Positions 27,161 to 37,508 of a DNA stretch of 64,000 nucleotides are shown piece after piece (positions within the stretch are counted from its first letter, which is position 1; each line of letters starts with the position of its first letter). Position numbers and translations under genes: made by a program. The notes below the pieces were generated by a model that saw only the letters and a list, made by a program, of their open reading frames with translations, was not told where the DNA came from and ran no database searches. The DNA comes from an uncultured Tateyamaria sp. (lineage in GTDB: Bacteria; Pseudomonadota; Alphaproteobacteria; Rhodobacterales; Rhodobacteraceae): contig CAJQRC010000001.1 in NCBI GenBank assembly GCA_905480645.1, positions 74,437 to 138,436 on the forward strand, written 5' to 3'.

Positions 27161-27871
27161 TCACCCATATCGCTTAAGCCAATCGGGCAGATATCCAATA
27201 TCTGGCCGCACAGCATCTGAAAAGGGCGCAAGCTCACTCTCATTTGCTAGTCCAGTTAGAACACCAAACGCACGCATCTTAGCAGCACGCGCTGCCCGTA
27301 AATCATGCAAACTATCACCAACCATAAGGGTTTCAGAAGGTGGGAGGCCAGTAACATCACAAAAGCCTAACAGTTGTCCAGGTGCAGGCTTACCCCCGTA
27401 ACCGCTGTCAGATCCCGCGATAAATTCAAAATAAGACATTATTTCTGCTGACTGCAAGTGTGCTATAGCTGGGGCCTCAAAATCATTGGTAGCGATTCCA
27501 AGCTTAAATCCGCGCCCACGCAACTCACTCAAAAATGGTATTAAAGGAACTGCCTCAGCTTGAGGTACTTTTGTTGCCTCTTCGTTCAACAAATCCACTA
27601 AATCAGATTGGCTTTGGTCCGGAAAATGAGGAATTAATAGGTTTGCAATGTCGTAAGGGGTACCAGCAATCACAATACTATCTAAAGTAAATTTTTGGGT
27701 ATAAAGATCGTAACCTATGGATTTGCCAAGTTTTGCCGCCCTACTAAAATTATTATCAGCGGCCCGAAGTAAAAATGCAGAGGCCCATGCTTCCCAAGTT
27801 GAACCAAAGTCAAAGAGTGTACCATCTTTGTCAAAGATAATACCACGGATAGGCGAGCTACTTACGTCCAA
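27161..27871 (-). CDS. HAD-family phosphatase (phosphoglycolate phosphatase-like)
   Basis: A 236-residue haloacid dehalogenase-type hydrolase. Motif I is IIFDKDGTLFDFGSTW (nucleophile Asp), motif II is KLGIATND, and motif III/IV is TLMVGDSLHDLRAARAAKMR. A helical cap lies between motifs I and II (about residues 20-90). It resembles Gph-type phosphatases, which remove phosphate from 2-phosphoglycolate or related small phosphoesters; the exact substrate is unsure. The start is TTG at 27871, overlapping the end of the DUF3572 gene by 10 bases, with GGAG ten bases ahead. Translational coupling with DUF3572 is likely. Confidence 0.85.
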   Translation of the reverse strand: MDVSSSPIRGIIFDKDGTLFDFGSTWEAWASAFLLRAADNNFSRAAKLGKSIGYDLYTQKFTLDSIVIAGTPYDIANLLIPHFPDQSQSDLVDLLNEEATKVPQAEAVPLIPFLSELRGRGFKLGIATNDFEAPAIAHLQSAEIMSYFEFIAGSDSGYGGKPAPGQLLGFCDVTGLPPSETLMVGDSLHDLRAARAAKMRAFGVLTGLANESELAPFSDAVRPDIGYLPDWLKRYG

Positions 27872-28146
27872 TGCATTTGCTCTCCGCCAGGCAATAACAT
27901 TCGAGCATTCATCAGCTGTTCATAGCTCAGGTTTACCGTATCACAAAATTCTATGATCCATTCATCGTTCATAGTAAGAAAATCCAAAAGAGCCCCAAGA
28001 AAAACTAAATTAAGTGACTCAGGCCGCATATCATCTGCACTGGCTCCTGTCTCTGCAAAAAAAACCTGCAACAATTCATCATTGCCTACCAACCATTTCA
28101 GAGCATTTAAGCCAACCACCTCAGCGGCTTCTTGGGACATCACCAT
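27862..28146 (-). CDS. DUF3572 family protein
   Basis: A 94-residue protein of the alphaproteobacterial DUF3572 family (AAEVVGLNALKWLVGNDE, then LNLVFLGALLDFLTMND and QLMNARMLLPGGEQ). It is all-helical by appearance, cytoplasmic, and without known function. AAAGGT precedes the ATG by about 9 bases; a third-codon ATG is an alternative start. Its 3' end overlaps the start of the HAD phosphatase gene. A 566-base gap lies upstream. Confidence 0.85.
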   Translation of the reverse strand: MVMSQEAAEVVGLNALKWLVGNDELLQVFFAETGASADDMRPESLNLVFLGALLDFLTMNDEWIIEFCDTVNLSYEQLMNARMLLPGGEQMHWT

Positions 28147-28712
28147 TATGGTTGACCTTTCTAATAATGGAAAAATTACTTTAAATTATTTTCAAGTAAA
28201 ATTCACTTCTTTTAAAAATCAATAACGAAATAAAGGCACAAACAGGCTCTTGTACATTTCAGAATATAATATGCCACCCTCGTTCACATGCTTAGTTTTC
28301 ATTCAAAATGTAAAGTTTACTGGCCAAACCTTTCCACAAAGTTCATCATATCAAATAGATTATTACCAAATCAGTGAATTTTAAAACGTCTTCCATCACT
28401 CAGACGATGAGTAAACGTAAATAATTGTAAATTGTGATGCCATAAATTTTTACCTTTTAGAAACATTTAAATTATTCGAGTTTTGTATCATTCTCAGCTA
28501 TCATATCGTTTGTCTTCGTTAAAACATTCATTTGAGGAGTGGAACATTATATCCATAACATTCTGGACTGGTTAATGTTAATATGTCTTTCATTAGATTT
28601 GTTGAACAAAATGCCGTTATGGCGCGACATTGAGAAGCAATCTTGGTGTAGCTTATTCCGTTTTCATTTAGATAGATCCGTCATTTATCAAATGCGGCAG
28701 GGGTAGTTTCAA
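28147..28712. other. Divergent intergenic region between DUF3572 and DUF983 genes
   Basis: About 570 AT-rich bases holding the promoters of both flanking genes. No RNA gene, hairpin terminator or operator could be supported. A short plus-strand frame near 28580-28700 has no protein-like character beyond a few codons. Confidence 0.5.
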
Positions 28713-29126
28713 ATGGTTGATAAAAAAACTCCACTCACTGAGACAAAAGCACAAACTGCTGAGCAGCGGCCAATACGGGTTGCTTTAACACGAGGCTGGC
28801 GCCGCCGATGCCCTCGTTGCGGCAAAGGGCGACTGCTTGAAACCTACCTAAAAATTGCCCAGTCCTGCCCTGTCTGCAAACTAAACTACTCGCATCAACG
28901 CGCAGATGATGGGCCTGCATATTTAACGATTTTAATTGTTGGTCACTTAATGGCTCCTCTACTGCATGTTTCCTTTGTAACATGGCGTCCAGAACCGATG
29001 GTCTTATTTACAATATTCGCTGTTGGCTGCGTAAGTTTATCACTCTACCTCCTGCCTAGAATAAAAGGAGCTATTGTAGCATTTCAATGGGCCCGCCATA
29101 TGGGTGGTTTTGGTCAAGCCAGATGA
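28713..29126 (+). CDS. DUF983 family membrane protein
   Basis: A 137-residue DUF983 protein. Two zinc-ribbon-like Cys pairs (RRRCPRCGKG and SCPVCKLN) precede the motif RADDGPAYLTILIVGHLMAPL and two membrane helices (about residues 70-90 and 95-115). The fold suggests a membrane protein with a cytoplasmic zinc knuckle; function is unknown. In Rhodobacterales it is commonly next to a NUDIX gene, as here. Its end overlaps the open frame of the NUDIX gene, but the likely NUDIX start lies 41 bases after the DUF983 stop. Confidence 0.88.
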   Translation: MVDKKTPLTETKAQTAEQRPIRVALTRGWRRRCPRCGKGRLLETYLKIAQSCPVCKLNYSHQRADDGPAYLTILIVGHLMAPLLHVSFVTWRPEPMVLFTIFAVGCVSLSLYLLPRIKGAIVAFQWARHMGGFGQAR

Positions 29127-29166
29127 TGTCTTCTCAGATTTTCACAAGATTAAGGGCGAAATTACG

Positions 29167-29862
29167 GTGAACAATATTGATAAGTCAAAAATCCGTGATG
29201 CATCAACCGTCATCGTTTTGAGGGACCGAGAAACTCGCCCCAGCATTTTGATGGGGCAACGTGGTTCCAATGCCGCTTTCATGCCAAACAAATTTGTTTT
29301 TCCAGGTGGCGCCGTAGATGTCGGAGATCGAGATGTGCCGCTGGGTTCTGCCTTAATTGCACCGAACGATTCACGGCTTCAAGATCAAAGTCGGCCAGGC
29401 ATAGGACGGTCGTTAGCTGCGGCCGCTATCCGAGAGCTATTCGAAGAGACTGGTCTGGTATTGGGGTGCCGTGGCTCCTGGAGTAATGCACCAATAGATT
29501 GGCAAGACTTTGCAGCAACAGGGCACTTACCACATGCTTCACCCCTCCAATTTGTCTTTCGGGCCTTAACGCCACCAGGAAGACCCCGACGCTTTGATGC
29601 GCGTTTTTTCTTGGTTGACGCGAATGATTTAGCTTCAGATCTTGATGATTTCAAACACGCATCAGATGAACTCTCGCACCTTCAATGGATTTATCTTGAT
29701 AAGGTTCGGTCTTTTGATATGCCTTTTATCACTGAAGTAGTTTTAAGCGAAATTGGCGCAAGAGTTATGGATAAAAAAGCACCCAGCAGCGTTCCTTACT
29801 TTAAAAACGACGACGAAGAGAGCGTATTTATGCGTCTGTATGGCAAGCTAATAAACACGTAG
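29167..29862 (+). CDS. NUDIX hydrolase (NUDT7/NUDT19-like)
   Basis: A 231-residue hydrolase that would cleave a nucleoside diphosphate linked to another group, such as CoA or NADH derivatives. FVFPGGAVDVGD precedes the core helix AAAIRELFEETGLVLG, which holds the metal-binding R-E-x-x-E-E-x-G. An insertion separates the two parts, as in the NUDT7/NUDT19 branch, so the first part of the canonical Nudix box is not contiguous. The frame is open to GTG 29104, inside DUF983; GTG 29167 (VNNIDKS) is preferred because AAGGGCG precedes it and the family core starts soon after. CoA-type substrates are guessed only from the branch. Confidence 0.85.
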   Translation: MNNIDKSKIRDASTVIVLRDRETRPSILMGQRGSNAAFMPNKFVFPGGAVDVGDRDVPLGSALIAPNDSRLQDQSRPGIGRSLAAAAIRELFEETGLVLGCRGSWSNAPIDWQDFAATGHLPHASPLQFVFRALTPPGRPRRFDARFFLVDANDLASDLDDFKHASDELSHLQWIYLDKVRSFDMPFITEVVLSEIGARVMDKKAPSSVPYFKNDDEESVFMRLYGKLINT

Positions 29863-29934
29863 GTTGTGCCGCAGCCACATACTGAACATGGTACAAAAAT
29901 ACTTAAAAGAGCCGTTTACAGCAAGTTAACTACA

Positions 29935-31854
29935 CTAAGCCGATGGCTCTGGCTCTAATCCACTACCATCTGTTGACCCATTTTTTTTCTTGGCTTTTGG
30001 AACCGACGTGAGGCTTGGTTTATCACCTTTAACAGCAGAATCACCATCTTGATCATCCGGGGATTGCGGTGGTTCGCCACGCATAACACGCTCAATCTCT
30101 TCGCCAGTCAAAGTCTCATACTCTAACAGACCTTGCGCCAAACGCTCAAATTCTTTATCATCTTTTTGAATGATTTTTAATGCCCAGTCATACCCGTTTT
30201 GAATAAATTTTTGCACTTCTTGTTCAACCAACTCTTTAGTGTTGGCTGAAACAGAAAAACCTCCAGTATTGCCAGTATAGCCCTGAGCAGCTTCGGAATA
30301 ATCAATATTTCCAACAACATCAGACATTCCCCACTGGAGCACCATAGCACGGGCCAAAGCAGACGCTTGCTGAATATCACCAGCAGGGCCATTTGAAACA
30401 GAATTTTCACCATATTTATGAATTTCAGCGGCTTTTCCAGCCATTGTCATGGCAAGCCGTTGGTGGCATTCATCTTTAAACATATTTAAGCGGTCCATCT
30501 CTGGAAGGCTCATCACCATTCCCAAAGCGCCACCACGCGGGATAATCGTAGCCTTGTAAACAGGATCGCATTTAGGCAACTTCATCCCAACTAAAGCATG
30601 GCCCGCCTCATGGTATGCTGTCATCTCTTTTTGCACGGAGGTCATTACCATACTTCGACGCTCTGGACCCATCATTACTTTGTCTTTGGCGGATTCAAAA
30701 TCCAGCATTGTAACAAATCGTCGACCAATACGGGCAGCCAGCAAAGCAGCTTCATTTACTAAATTTGCAAGATCCGCTCCGGAGAAACCTGGCGTACCAC
30801 GAGCAATAATTCGCAAATCGACATCCGGACCTAAAGGCGTCTTACGCGCATGAACACCTAATATTTTTTCACGGCCCTTAATGTCAGGGTTTCCAACTGT
30901 AACTTGCCGGTCAAACCGCCCTGGGCGCAGCAGCGCCGGATCAAGTACGTCTTTACGGTTTGTTGCGGCAATAATGATAACGCCTTCATTTGCTTCAAAA
31001 CCGTCCATCTCAACAAGAAGCTGGTTCAGCGTTTGCTCTCGCTCATCGTTACCACCTCCGTAACCGGCTCCACGATGGCGTCCCACAGCGTCGATTTCGT
31101 CAATAAAGACTATACAAGGAGCATTTTTCTTAGCTTGTTCGAACATATCACGGACACGACTTGCTCCAACTCCAACAAACATTTCTACGAAATCAGAGCC
31201 AGAAATAGTAAAGAACGGCACACCCGCCTCACCTGCGATCGCTCTCGCCAGAAGGGTTTTACCTGTTCCCGGAGGCCCAACTAGCAAAGCTCCTTTCGGT
31301 ATTTTACCGCCTAGGCGAGAGAACTTCTGAGGGTTGCGAAGAAATTCTACTATTTCCTCCAACTCTTCTTTAGCTTCATCAATGCCGGCAACATCGTCAA
31401 AAGTGACACGACCTTGTTTTTCTGTCAGCATTTTGGCTTTGGACTTACCAAAACCCATCGCACCACCTTTGCCTCCACCCTGCATTCGGTTCATGAAAAA
31501 GACCCAAACGCCAATAAGAAGGAGAAACGGCAAAAGCGAGACCAAGAAAGTTTGGAAGCCCGACTGCTGTTGTTGTTCTGCCCGTACTGGGATTTCATTT
31601 TCTATCAGTAAGTCAGTTACTTCAGCATCTTCAGGTTTGATTGTGATGAAATCTTCATTCCCGCGGCGAAACCGCACCTGTTCACCATCCAGCGTAACGT
31701 TATTAACAGATCCATCACTGACCGCAGCAACAAATTCAGAATAACTTATCTCACGGCTTTGAAGCGAATTTCCAGATCCACCAAAAAGGTTGAACAGTGC
31801 CAGTATTAGTAAAAATAATACTACCCAAAACGCGATATTGCGTGCATTTCCCAA
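29935..31854 (-). CDS. ftsH: ATP-dependent zinc metalloprotease FtsH
   Basis: A 639-residue membrane-anchored AAA+ protease that degrades misfolded membrane proteins and regulators. Two N-terminal membrane helices flank a periplasmic domain (helix 1 [14 protein letters not shown]; helix 2 [17 protein letters not shown]). Walker A GPPGTGKT is near residue 195, Walker B is [11 protein letters not shown], the SRH is [12 protein letters not shown], and the zinc site YHEAGHAL is near residue 415. The start is TTG at 31854 with AGGAG seven bases ahead, giving the universal [10 protein letters not shown]. The C-terminus is hydrophilic and Pro/Ser/Asp-rich. It closes the tol-tilS block. Length is normal. 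Confidence 0.97.
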   Translation of the reverse strand: MGNARNIAFWVVLFLLILALFNLFGGSGNSLQSREISYSEFVAAVSDGSVNNVTLDGEQVRFRRGNEDFITIKPEDAEVTDLLIENEIPVRAEQQQQSGFQTFLVSLLPFLLLIGVWVFFMNRMQGGGKGGAMGFGKSKAKMLTEKQGRVTFDDVAGIDEAKEELEEIVEFLRNPQKFSRLGGKIPKGALLVGPPGTGKTLLARAIAGEAGVPFFTISGSDFVEMFVGVGASRVRDMFEQAKKNAPCIVFIDEIDAVGRHRGAGYGGGNDEREQTLNQLLVEMDGFEANEGVIIIAATNRKDVLDPALLRPGRFDRQVTVGNPDIKGREKILGVHARKTPLGPDVDLRIIARGTPGFSGADLANLVNEAALLAARIGRRFVTMLDFESAKDKVMMGPERRSMVMTSVQKEMTAYHEAGHALVGMKLPKCDPVYKATIIPRGGALGMVMSLPEMDRLNMFKDECHQRLAMTMAGKAAEIHKYGENSVSNGPAGDIQQASALARAMVLQWGMSDVVGNIDYSEAAQGYTGNTGGFSVSANTKELVEQEVQKFIQNGYDWALKIIQKDDKEFERLAQGLLEYETLTGEEIERVMRGEPPQSPDDQDGDSAVKGDKPSLTSVPKAKKKNGSTDGSGLEPEPSA

Positions 31855-31932
31855 GGAAAATCTCCTGATAATTTTAAACTTTAGCCAATGGCTCGCAGGT
31901 CAATGCATAAGATAGTCATACCTGCGCGTAGT

Positions 31933-33180
31933 TCAATGCGATAATAGTGCGGCGAAATAGTTTTCTTCACCTTTTTGCAGAAAAGCTGTCCATTTCTCAT
32001 CTGGCAGCACTATTGGCGCGGCCAAAAGGTCTCCTTCACACCATACAGAAGGGGTTGATAAGAGCGCTGCTCTTGGCAAGCCAATATCACGCCAGCTTTT
32101 TGTTTGTCTGATCCCGGAGAAACCTAAGGCACGCACAGACAAACTAGGATTATCATCTGACCCAAAAACCATCCAACGTTTATCCCATATTTGATTTGTT
32201 GCACAGGAAATATCCCGCACCGCGTTATACTCTCGAAAAATATAGACTAAATCGTCTTTTGTAAGTATTTGACACCCGTTCAATGTGGACGTTTGTTTTG
32301 CCTGCATAAATTGCATTACACGAAACACCGCAGGACCCCTTGGGCTGTAAACGTTGCCCGCAATCCACTGAATACTGTGTGCGAGCAATCTCCGCTTTAT
32401 TTCATAGGGTTGAGCTTGGAATTGGCAATGATCTATAACTACGGCTCCACCACAAATTGTCACCATGTCGCGAGCAGCTATGGAGACCTGCCAATTTAAC
32501 GCCTTTTTGGCATCCGCCATTTTCATTGTTACCTGCACAAGGTTATCAACTGAAAGACCTAAATCAGCAAAAATGGTCAATGCATCACGTACTCTGATTC
32601 GTTGATAATCGCGATTTTCATTACTCGGGTCCTCCCTCCACGAAAGACCCTCAGTCCGAAGATAAGTGCGCAATGACTCTCGCGTAATCTGCAAAAAAGG
32701 CCTCACCCAAATAATATCACGATAGATGGTTTTCGAAGCCATTGCACTTAATCCATCCACCCCTGCGCCCCGCACCAACCGCATGATAAACGTCTCTGCC
32801 TGATCATCAGATGTATGGCCTAGTACAACTTGGGAAATCATATTTGAACTAGCCCATTTAGTAATGAGCGTATAGCGTGCATTCCGTGCTTCAGCTAGTA
32901 GATTGCCTTTCCCGTTCCAGTTGTCCCAGTGCAATACATAATGAGGCAAATGCCAATGTGCGCACAAATCTGCAACAAAAGAAATTTCTTCCTCTGCCTC
33001 TGGACGAAGACCATGATCTACTGTCACTACATGCAAATCAATATCCTGTAGCTGAGCATACTTTGTCAAAACTGACAATAAAGCAATGGAGTCTCCACCA
33101 CCAGAAACCGCGACACCCAATCTCCGTGGCGGAATTTCACCAAGTTCAAAACGGACACTTTCAAGCAGTGTTTTGATCAT
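31933..33180 (-). CDS. tilS: tRNA(Ile)-lysidine synthase TilS
   Basis: A 415-residue N-type ATP pyrophosphatase that adds lysine to C34 of the CAT-anticodon tRNA-Ile so that it reads AUA. The PP-loop SGGGDSIALLSVL is near residue 26, followed by VVTVDHGLRPEAEEE and LGHTSDDQAETFIMRLVRGAG, the signature of TilS. The C-terminal half is the weakly conserved tRNA-binding region. The start ATG is 3 bases after the cpoB stop, so it is in the same operon as pal-cpoB, with ftsH next at 78 bases. It is essential in most bacteria. Confidence 0.94.
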   Translation of the reverse strand: MIKTLLESVRFELGEIPPRRLGVAVSGGGDSIALLSVLTKYAQLQDIDLHVVTVDHGLRPEAEEEISFVADLCAHWHLPHYVLHWDNWNGKGNLLAEARNARYTLITKWASSNMISQVVLGHTSDDQAETFIMRLVRGAGVDGLSAMASKTIYRDIIWVRPFLQITRESLRTYLRTEGLSWREDPSNENRDYQRIRVRDALTIFADLGLSVDNLVQVTMKMADAKKALNWQVSIAARDMVTICGGAVVIDHCQFQAQPYEIKRRLLAHSIQWIAGNVYSPRGPAVFRVMQFMQAKQTSTLNGCQILTKDDLVYIFREYNAVRDISCATNQIWDKRWMVFGSDDNPSLSVRALGFSGIRQTKSWRDIGLPRAALLSTPSVWCEGDLLAAPIVLPDEKWTAFLQKGEENYFAALLSH

Positions 33181-33183
33181 TAT

Positions 33184-33999
33184 TTAAGAACAATCAAGAT
33201 TTAATCGAGCTGCATTAGCCTCCGCCACATGTGGTGAATTCGGGTACCTCAATGCAACCTCGTCTAAGGTCAAACATGCTTCCAAAGTCTTACCTAGCCC
33301 ACCTAACCCTACACCAAGACGATAAAGAGCTTCTGCGGCCAATGGGTTTTGTGGATCAATTGAAAAAGCTGATAGATACGCGCGTGAACTTTCACGGACA
33401 TCGCCCAAACCTTCTAACGCCTGGCCTCGACGCAACTCGACCTCCACCGCAAGAGGGCTCCCTGGATAAGTCTCCTTGAAGGTGGTAAAATGCTCAATAG
33501 CAAATTGAAAGTCACCTGATAAAAGCATAGCCTGCGCTCGTTCAAAATCTGCTGACTCTTGCTCCGCAAGCTGCATTTGTGGTTCAATTTCAGTTGTGGT
33601 TTGTGAAGGCAACTTTAACTCGTTCCCACCAAGGGTCGATGTTTGCCCTAATTGACTAGCGTCGCCCCCCTCCAATTCAACAAGACGGAACTCTAAGTCA
33701 CCAATTCGGTTGGTGCCATCTTTCACAATCCTATCAATGCGGAACTCTATTTCTTCAGTCTTACTAGTAAGACTTTGTAGCGCACTCTCAATGACATTCA
33801 AACGATCCAAAATCGTACCACTTACATTAGAAACAGATGTACCGCCCGTAGTTGACATTTCACGACGCAGTTTTTGAATTTCGACATTCAGCACATTTAA
33901 TTCTTGCCGGATATCAAGTAAGGTATCTGACTGTGCTAATACAACGCGCGGCTCAATATAAATAAGCGCAACTACCAATACTGCGTAAAAACGGATCAT
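33184..33999 (-). CDS. cpoB: Tol-Pal system protein CpoB/YbgF
   Basis: A 271-residue periplasmic protein linking Tol-Pal with cell-wall synthesis. A signal peptide is at the N-terminus (FYAVLVVALIYIEPRVVLAQ). It is followed by a trimeric-coiled-coil-like heptad region (LLDIRQELNVLNVEIQKLRR to about residue 90) and then C-terminal TPR repeats (AIEHFTTFKETYPGSPLAVE and AEALYRLGVGLGGLGKTLEA). This layout is typical of YbgF/CpoB. It lies between pal (23 bases upstream) and tilS (3 bases downstream). Confidence 0.92.
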   Translation of the reverse strand: MIRFYAVLVVALIYIEPRVVLAQSDTLLDIRQELNVLNVEIQKLRREMSTTGGTSVSNVSGTILDRLNVIESALQSLTSKTEEIEFRIDRIVKDGTNRIGDLEFRLVELEGGDASQLGQTSTLGGNELKLPSQTTTEIEPQMQLAEQESADFERAQAMLLSGDFQFAIEHFTTFKETYPGSPLAVEVELRRGQALEGLGDVRESSRAYLSAFSIDPQNPLAAEALYRLGVGLGGLGKTLEACLTLDEVALRYPNSPHVAEANAARLNLDCS

Positions 34000-34022
34000 A
34001 TCAAACCTGTTACTATCTAAAG

Positions 34023-34532
34023 TTAGCCTGTCAATCCACTAGTTATAACTGTCACCGACCTTCGATTTCGAGCATAACAAGACTCTTCGCTACATACTTC
34101 GATTGGACGCTCTTTGCCGTAGCTTAAAACTTGCATACGCCCCGCAGAAACACCTCGGCTCACCAAGTAGGAACGTGCTTCATCAGCACGCCGCGCACCC
34201 AGCGCTAAGTTATACTCTCGTGTGCCTTGTTCGTCAGCATGCCCTTCAATAATCACTGTATAATCAGTATTTGTCATAAGCCAGATCGCTTGCCCATCCA
34301 AGATTATGCGACCTTCAGGGGTCAAAGTTGACTGATTGACTTCAAACAAAACTCTGTCACCAACTTTTTGTTGAAAATAGGGTACAGATTCAGGATCTGA
34401 GGCGCTGCCCGGTATAAAATTTTCTGCTGCTTGGTTAGTAGATGAACCATCAAAGCGATTAGAGCTAGTGCACGCAGTTAAACTGATCACAGCACAGACC
34501 ATTAGGAATGAAATTTTCAAATGCATGTTCAA
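34023..34532 (-). CDS. pal: Peptidoglycan-associated lipoprotein Pal
   Basis: A 169-residue outer-membrane lipoprotein. The signal peptide ends in a lipobox (LMVCAVISLTACTSS), so Cys 21 would be lipidated. The C-terminal OmpA-type domain has the peptidoglycan-binding signature EGHADEQGTREYNLALGARR, then ADEARSYLVSRG. It anchors the outer membrane to the cell wall and interacts with TolB. It is the fifth tol gene in order, 70 bases after tolB. Confidence 0.96.
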   Translation of the reverse strand: MNMHLKISFLMVCAVISLTACTSSNRFDGSSTNQAAENFIPGSASDPESVPYFQQKVGDRVLFEVNQSTLTPEGRIILDGQAIWLMTNTDYTVIIEGHADEQGTREYNLALGARRADEARSYLVSRGVSAGRMQVLSYGKERPIEVCSEESCYARNRRSVTVITSGLTG

Positions 34533-34602
34533 TGCCTCTTTTTTTCTATTATACTAACCAATTTTAACTATATCACAGAAACTCAGTTTTTGAAAACGTA
34601 GT

Positions 34603-35919
34603 CTATTGCTGTAACGGGCCCCATGACGGGTCAGATCCACCTTCAGGGGTTCGCACAGGTCGAAGATTACGCCCCGTGATATCCACAGAATAAAGACTTG
34701 TCCGACCAGAAGCTCCCTGAGTTTCACGCGCGAACATAATAACACGTCCATTGGGAGACCATGTGGGTCCCTCATCTAGAAATGACGCCGTCAATAAGCG
34801 TTCCTCACTTCCGTCATTACGCATTACGCCAATGTGGAAACGGCCTTTTGACTGTTTGGTAAATGCAATCAAATCGCCGCGTGGCGACCACACCGGTGTA
34901 CCATAACGCCCGTCTCCAAACGAAATTCGACGGGCCTCACCTCCTCCAGCTGACATGACATATAACTGTTGGCTGCCGGATCTATCACTCTCAAACACAA
35001 TCTGGTTGCCATTTGGACTGTAACTTGGAGCTGTTTCAATAGAAGGTGCACTAGTAAGACGTTTTGCTTGGCCGCTTGCAATGTTCATAGAATATATATC
35101 AGTGTTTCCGCCTTGGCTCAAAGAGTACACAACGGTCTGCCCGTCTGGGGCAAAACGGGGAGCAAAACTCATTGAGCCTTTTTGGCTTTCCAATGAACGG
35201 CGCTCAACAGATTCTACATCTAGTAAATAAATGCTAGGAAACCCAGACTCATAGCTTGTATACAAAACCCTTTCACCGTTACTATCTAATCTAGGTGCTA
35301 ATACTATCGCCTCCGATCCGGTCAAATATTTAACATTGGCTCCATCGTAGTCCATAATTGCCAATCGTTTACGTCGTTCAGATTTGGGCCCAGTCTCGGA
35401 TACATAGACCACACGACTATCAAAATATGCACTCTCTCCAGTAATACGACTGTAAACAGCATCAGATACTTTGTGCGCGATGCGACGCCACCCATCTGTT
35501 GAACCAACAATTTGTAGCCCATCACCTAATTCAGCGCCCGAAAACACATCATACAAGCGAAATTTTAAAATAAGTTTACTGCCTTGAACGCTCACGGCAC
35601 CAGTCACCAAAGCTTGAGCGTTAATTGCTTTCCAGTCAGCATATTGGATTGGCGCATCAAAATTACTCACTTGACTTATAAAAGCGGAGGACGGCAGCTC
35701 CCGAAATAGCCCAGTACCTGTAAGATCTGCCGCTATAACGCGAGCTAAGTCTTGCCCAATTTTAAAACCCTCAGAGGTTTCAGCCATCAAATCTGGGACG
35801 GCGAATGGCAGCGGCTCAATCACTCCCTCAGTAATCTCAATCCTTAATGGTCCATTTTGGGCAAATGAGGGAATTGCACCCAGTAACGCGAATAAAGTAC
35901 TCAGCACTCTGATCATCAT
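34603..35919 (-). CDS. tolB: Tol-Pal system periplasmic protein TolB
   Basis: A 438-residue periplasmic protein. A signal peptide ([16 protein letters not shown]) leads into the N-terminal TolB domain ([18 protein letters not shown]), then a beta-propeller with repeats such as [39 protein letters not shown] and [19 protein letters not shown]. It binds Pal and is driven by TolA. Its start overlaps the tolA stop by 4 bases (ATGA). Length is normal. Confidence 0.97.
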   Translation of the reverse strand: MMIRVLSTLFALLGAIPSFAQNGPLRIEITEGVIEPLPFAVPDLMAETSEGFKIGQDLARVIAADLTGTGLFRELPSSAFISQVSNFDAPIQYADWKAINAQALVTGAVSVQGSKLILKFRLYDVFSGAELGDGLQIVGSTDGWRRIAHKVSDAVYSRITGESAYFDSRVVYVSETGPKSERRKRLAIMDYDGANVKYLTGSEAIVLAPRLDSNGERVLYTSYESGFPSIYLLDVESVERRSLESQKGSMSFAPRFAPDGQTVVYSLSQGGNTDIYSMNIASGQAKRLTSAPSIETAPSYSPNGNQIVFESDRSGSQQLYVMSAGGGEARRISFGDGRYGTPVWSPRGDLIAFTKQSKGRFHIGVMRNDGSEERLLTASFLDEGPTWSPNGRVIMFARETQGASGRTSLYSVDITGRNLRPVRTPEGGSDPSWGPLQQ

Positions 35920-37013
35920 TTGATGCGCATCCTTTCGGGGTTAAACGTTATCTCGATCTCTTTCCATTGACCATATTTCTCTAAAGGTAGTTTATAACCA
36001 TTCTTAGTGCAGCGAATAATAGCACGGCGTGCGGCTTCATAGGCTTGTTTCGCACCATTGGCCGAACCACCTGAACTTGATACCAAACGGATAGAAGGCG
36101 CAACCGGTCGACCATCTCGGGACATGTCAAATGCCACAACAACAATCACCTGCAAAGACTCCGAAGACAATGAGCCAACATTCCAACAATTAGAAACGGC
36201 AACACGTAGCGCATCCTTTTCTCCGACTGACAAGGGAGGACCAGTGGGAATCTCAGCCTTGCCATCGGCTAGAGCTTCGCGAAGCGCATCATTTACACCC
36301 TCTGGTGTGTTTACAACCGCCAGACTTTCTGGCTCCAGGACTTTGGTCGTACGCGTTGGCGCTGGCACTATTGGTCTTTGACGAGGCGGGCGCAATGAGG
36401 ATAGCGGCGCAGTGACAGATTTTTCAGCCTCTGTTACAATTTCAGTGGTGGCCTCTGCTGGTCCAGTTGCGGCCTGTTCTTCGATCTTAGCCACCGCGTC
36501 CTCATCAATGGTTACTTCCTCTCGTTCAATTAGATCAATACTGGTTTCAGATTCTGGGGGCGCGACCGCTTTAGGTGCAACACGTTCCGAGGGCCTTGGA
36601 ATCGATTGTGGAACAAGTCGTGGTGTAGGCGTAAGTAAGTCCTGCTGCTGCGGGGCTTCGGGCGCTACATCAACAACCTCTGGTACTGGGGTAATTGGTA
36701 TTATTGGGGCTTCGGGAGGCACTTCAGATTCAGGTTGTGGTGATAATTCAGGCACCTCCAATGTCACTGTTTCGTCTAAGTTTGGAGTTTCTACTAAGTT
36801 AGAATCAACAACAGGCATGATGGGCGAAGCGACATCTGTTGCAGTATCAGGCTGTGGACCACTCGTTAATAACGCCTCGAAAGAGTCAGTTGATATTAAC
36901 GAAACGTCAGTTGAAGCAAATGGCCGAGGCTCAGACTGAAAACTGCCATTTAAAAGGGCCCAACTAATCAGCCCTATATGAGTAATGCCTGATATGAAGT
37001 GTCCAATATTCAC
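35916..37013 (-). CDS. tolA: TolA-like protein with TonB-type C-terminal domain
   Basis: A 365-residue protein that would span the periplasm from the inner membrane to Pal/TolB. A single hydrophobic N-terminal segment ([20 protein letters not shown]) is followed by a long Pro/Glu/Ser-rich linker (about residues 40-240, with [14 protein letters not shown] and similar) instead of the Ala/Lys-rich helix of E. coli TolA. The C-terminal domain ([20 protein letters not shown]) has the TonB/TolA fold. The start is GTG. Identity rests mainly on position between tolR and tolB; the linker is not conserved. Confidence 0.9.
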   Translation of the reverse strand: MNIGHFISGITHIGLISWALLNGSFQSEPRPFASTDVSLISTDSFEALLTSGPQPDTATDVASPIMPVVDSNLVETPNLDETVTLEVPELSPQPESEVPPEAPIIPITPVPEVVDVAPEAPQQQDLLTPTPRLVPQSIPRPSERVAPKAVAPPESETSIDLIEREEVTIDEDAVAKIEEQAATGPAEATTEIVTEAEKSVTAPLSSLRPPRQRPIVPAPTRTTKVLEPESLAVVNTPEGVNDALREALADGKAEIPTGPPLSVGEKDALRVAVSNCWNVGSLSSESLQVIVVVAFDMSRDGRPVAPSIRLVSSSGGSANGAKQAYEAARRAIIRCTKNGYKLPLEKYGQWKEIEITFNPERMRIK

Positions 37014-37034
37014 TTTCTAGAAAGACATGCCGGA

Positions 37035-37505
37035 CTACTGTCCGTCGCCGTCCAGGGTCGGGCCACCCACATCCGTGACCAGGCCAATATTTACAAAGCC
37101 ACCAGCGTTGAGTGCACCCATTATTTGCATGACTTCTGAATATGGCACAGAACCGTCTGCACGCAAAAAAACTTTGTCACTAGACCTCTCTGCAGCTATA
37201 GCGCGAAGACGTGCTAATAAATCATTGCGCACAACCTCCGTCGTTTGAATTTGCACTGATCCCGCTGCAGTCAATGTAATAGTAAGGGGTTCTTCCTGAT
37301 CGACTGAAAGCGCACCAGCAGCAGTTTTTGGCAATTCAACGGGAACTCCTACTGTCAAAAGTGGTGCTGCAACCATGAAAATAATCAATAACACCAACAT
37401 TACATCCACAAAAGGTGTCACATTAATCTCTGCCATGGGACGGATGCGACTGCGCCTTCGGCGTCGCCTGCCACCCTCATCCTTTTGGATGTAACCAGCA
37501 CCCAT
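37035..37505 (-). CDS. tolR: Tol-Pal system protein TolR
   Basis: A 156-residue ExbD/TolR protein. A basic N-terminus (GGRRRRRRSRIRPMAEINVT) precedes the single membrane helix VDVMLVLLIIFMVAAPLLT, whose Asp is the proton-pathway residue. The periplasmic domain follows. With TolQ it forms the proton-driven motor that energises TolA. It is 3 bases downstream of tolQ and 21 upstream of tolA. Confidence 0.96.
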   Translation of the reverse strand: MGAGYIQKDEGGRRRRRRSRIRPMAEINVTPFVDVMLVLLIIFMVAAPLLTVGVPVELPKTAAGALSVDQEEPLTITLTAAGSVQIQTTEVVRNDLLARLRAIAAERSSDKVFLRADGSVPYSEVMQIMGALNAGGFVNIGLVTDVGGPTLDGDGQ

Positions 37506-37508
37506 GGG

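Noticed and set aside
30904-31744. Long plus-strand frames opposite ftsH
   Set aside because: Shadow frames of a clear core gene; no independent protein features.
36412-36939. 175-codon Ser/Gly-rich plus-strand frame opposite tolA
   Set aside because: It mirrors the Pro/Glu-rich linker of tolA and is a composition artefact.
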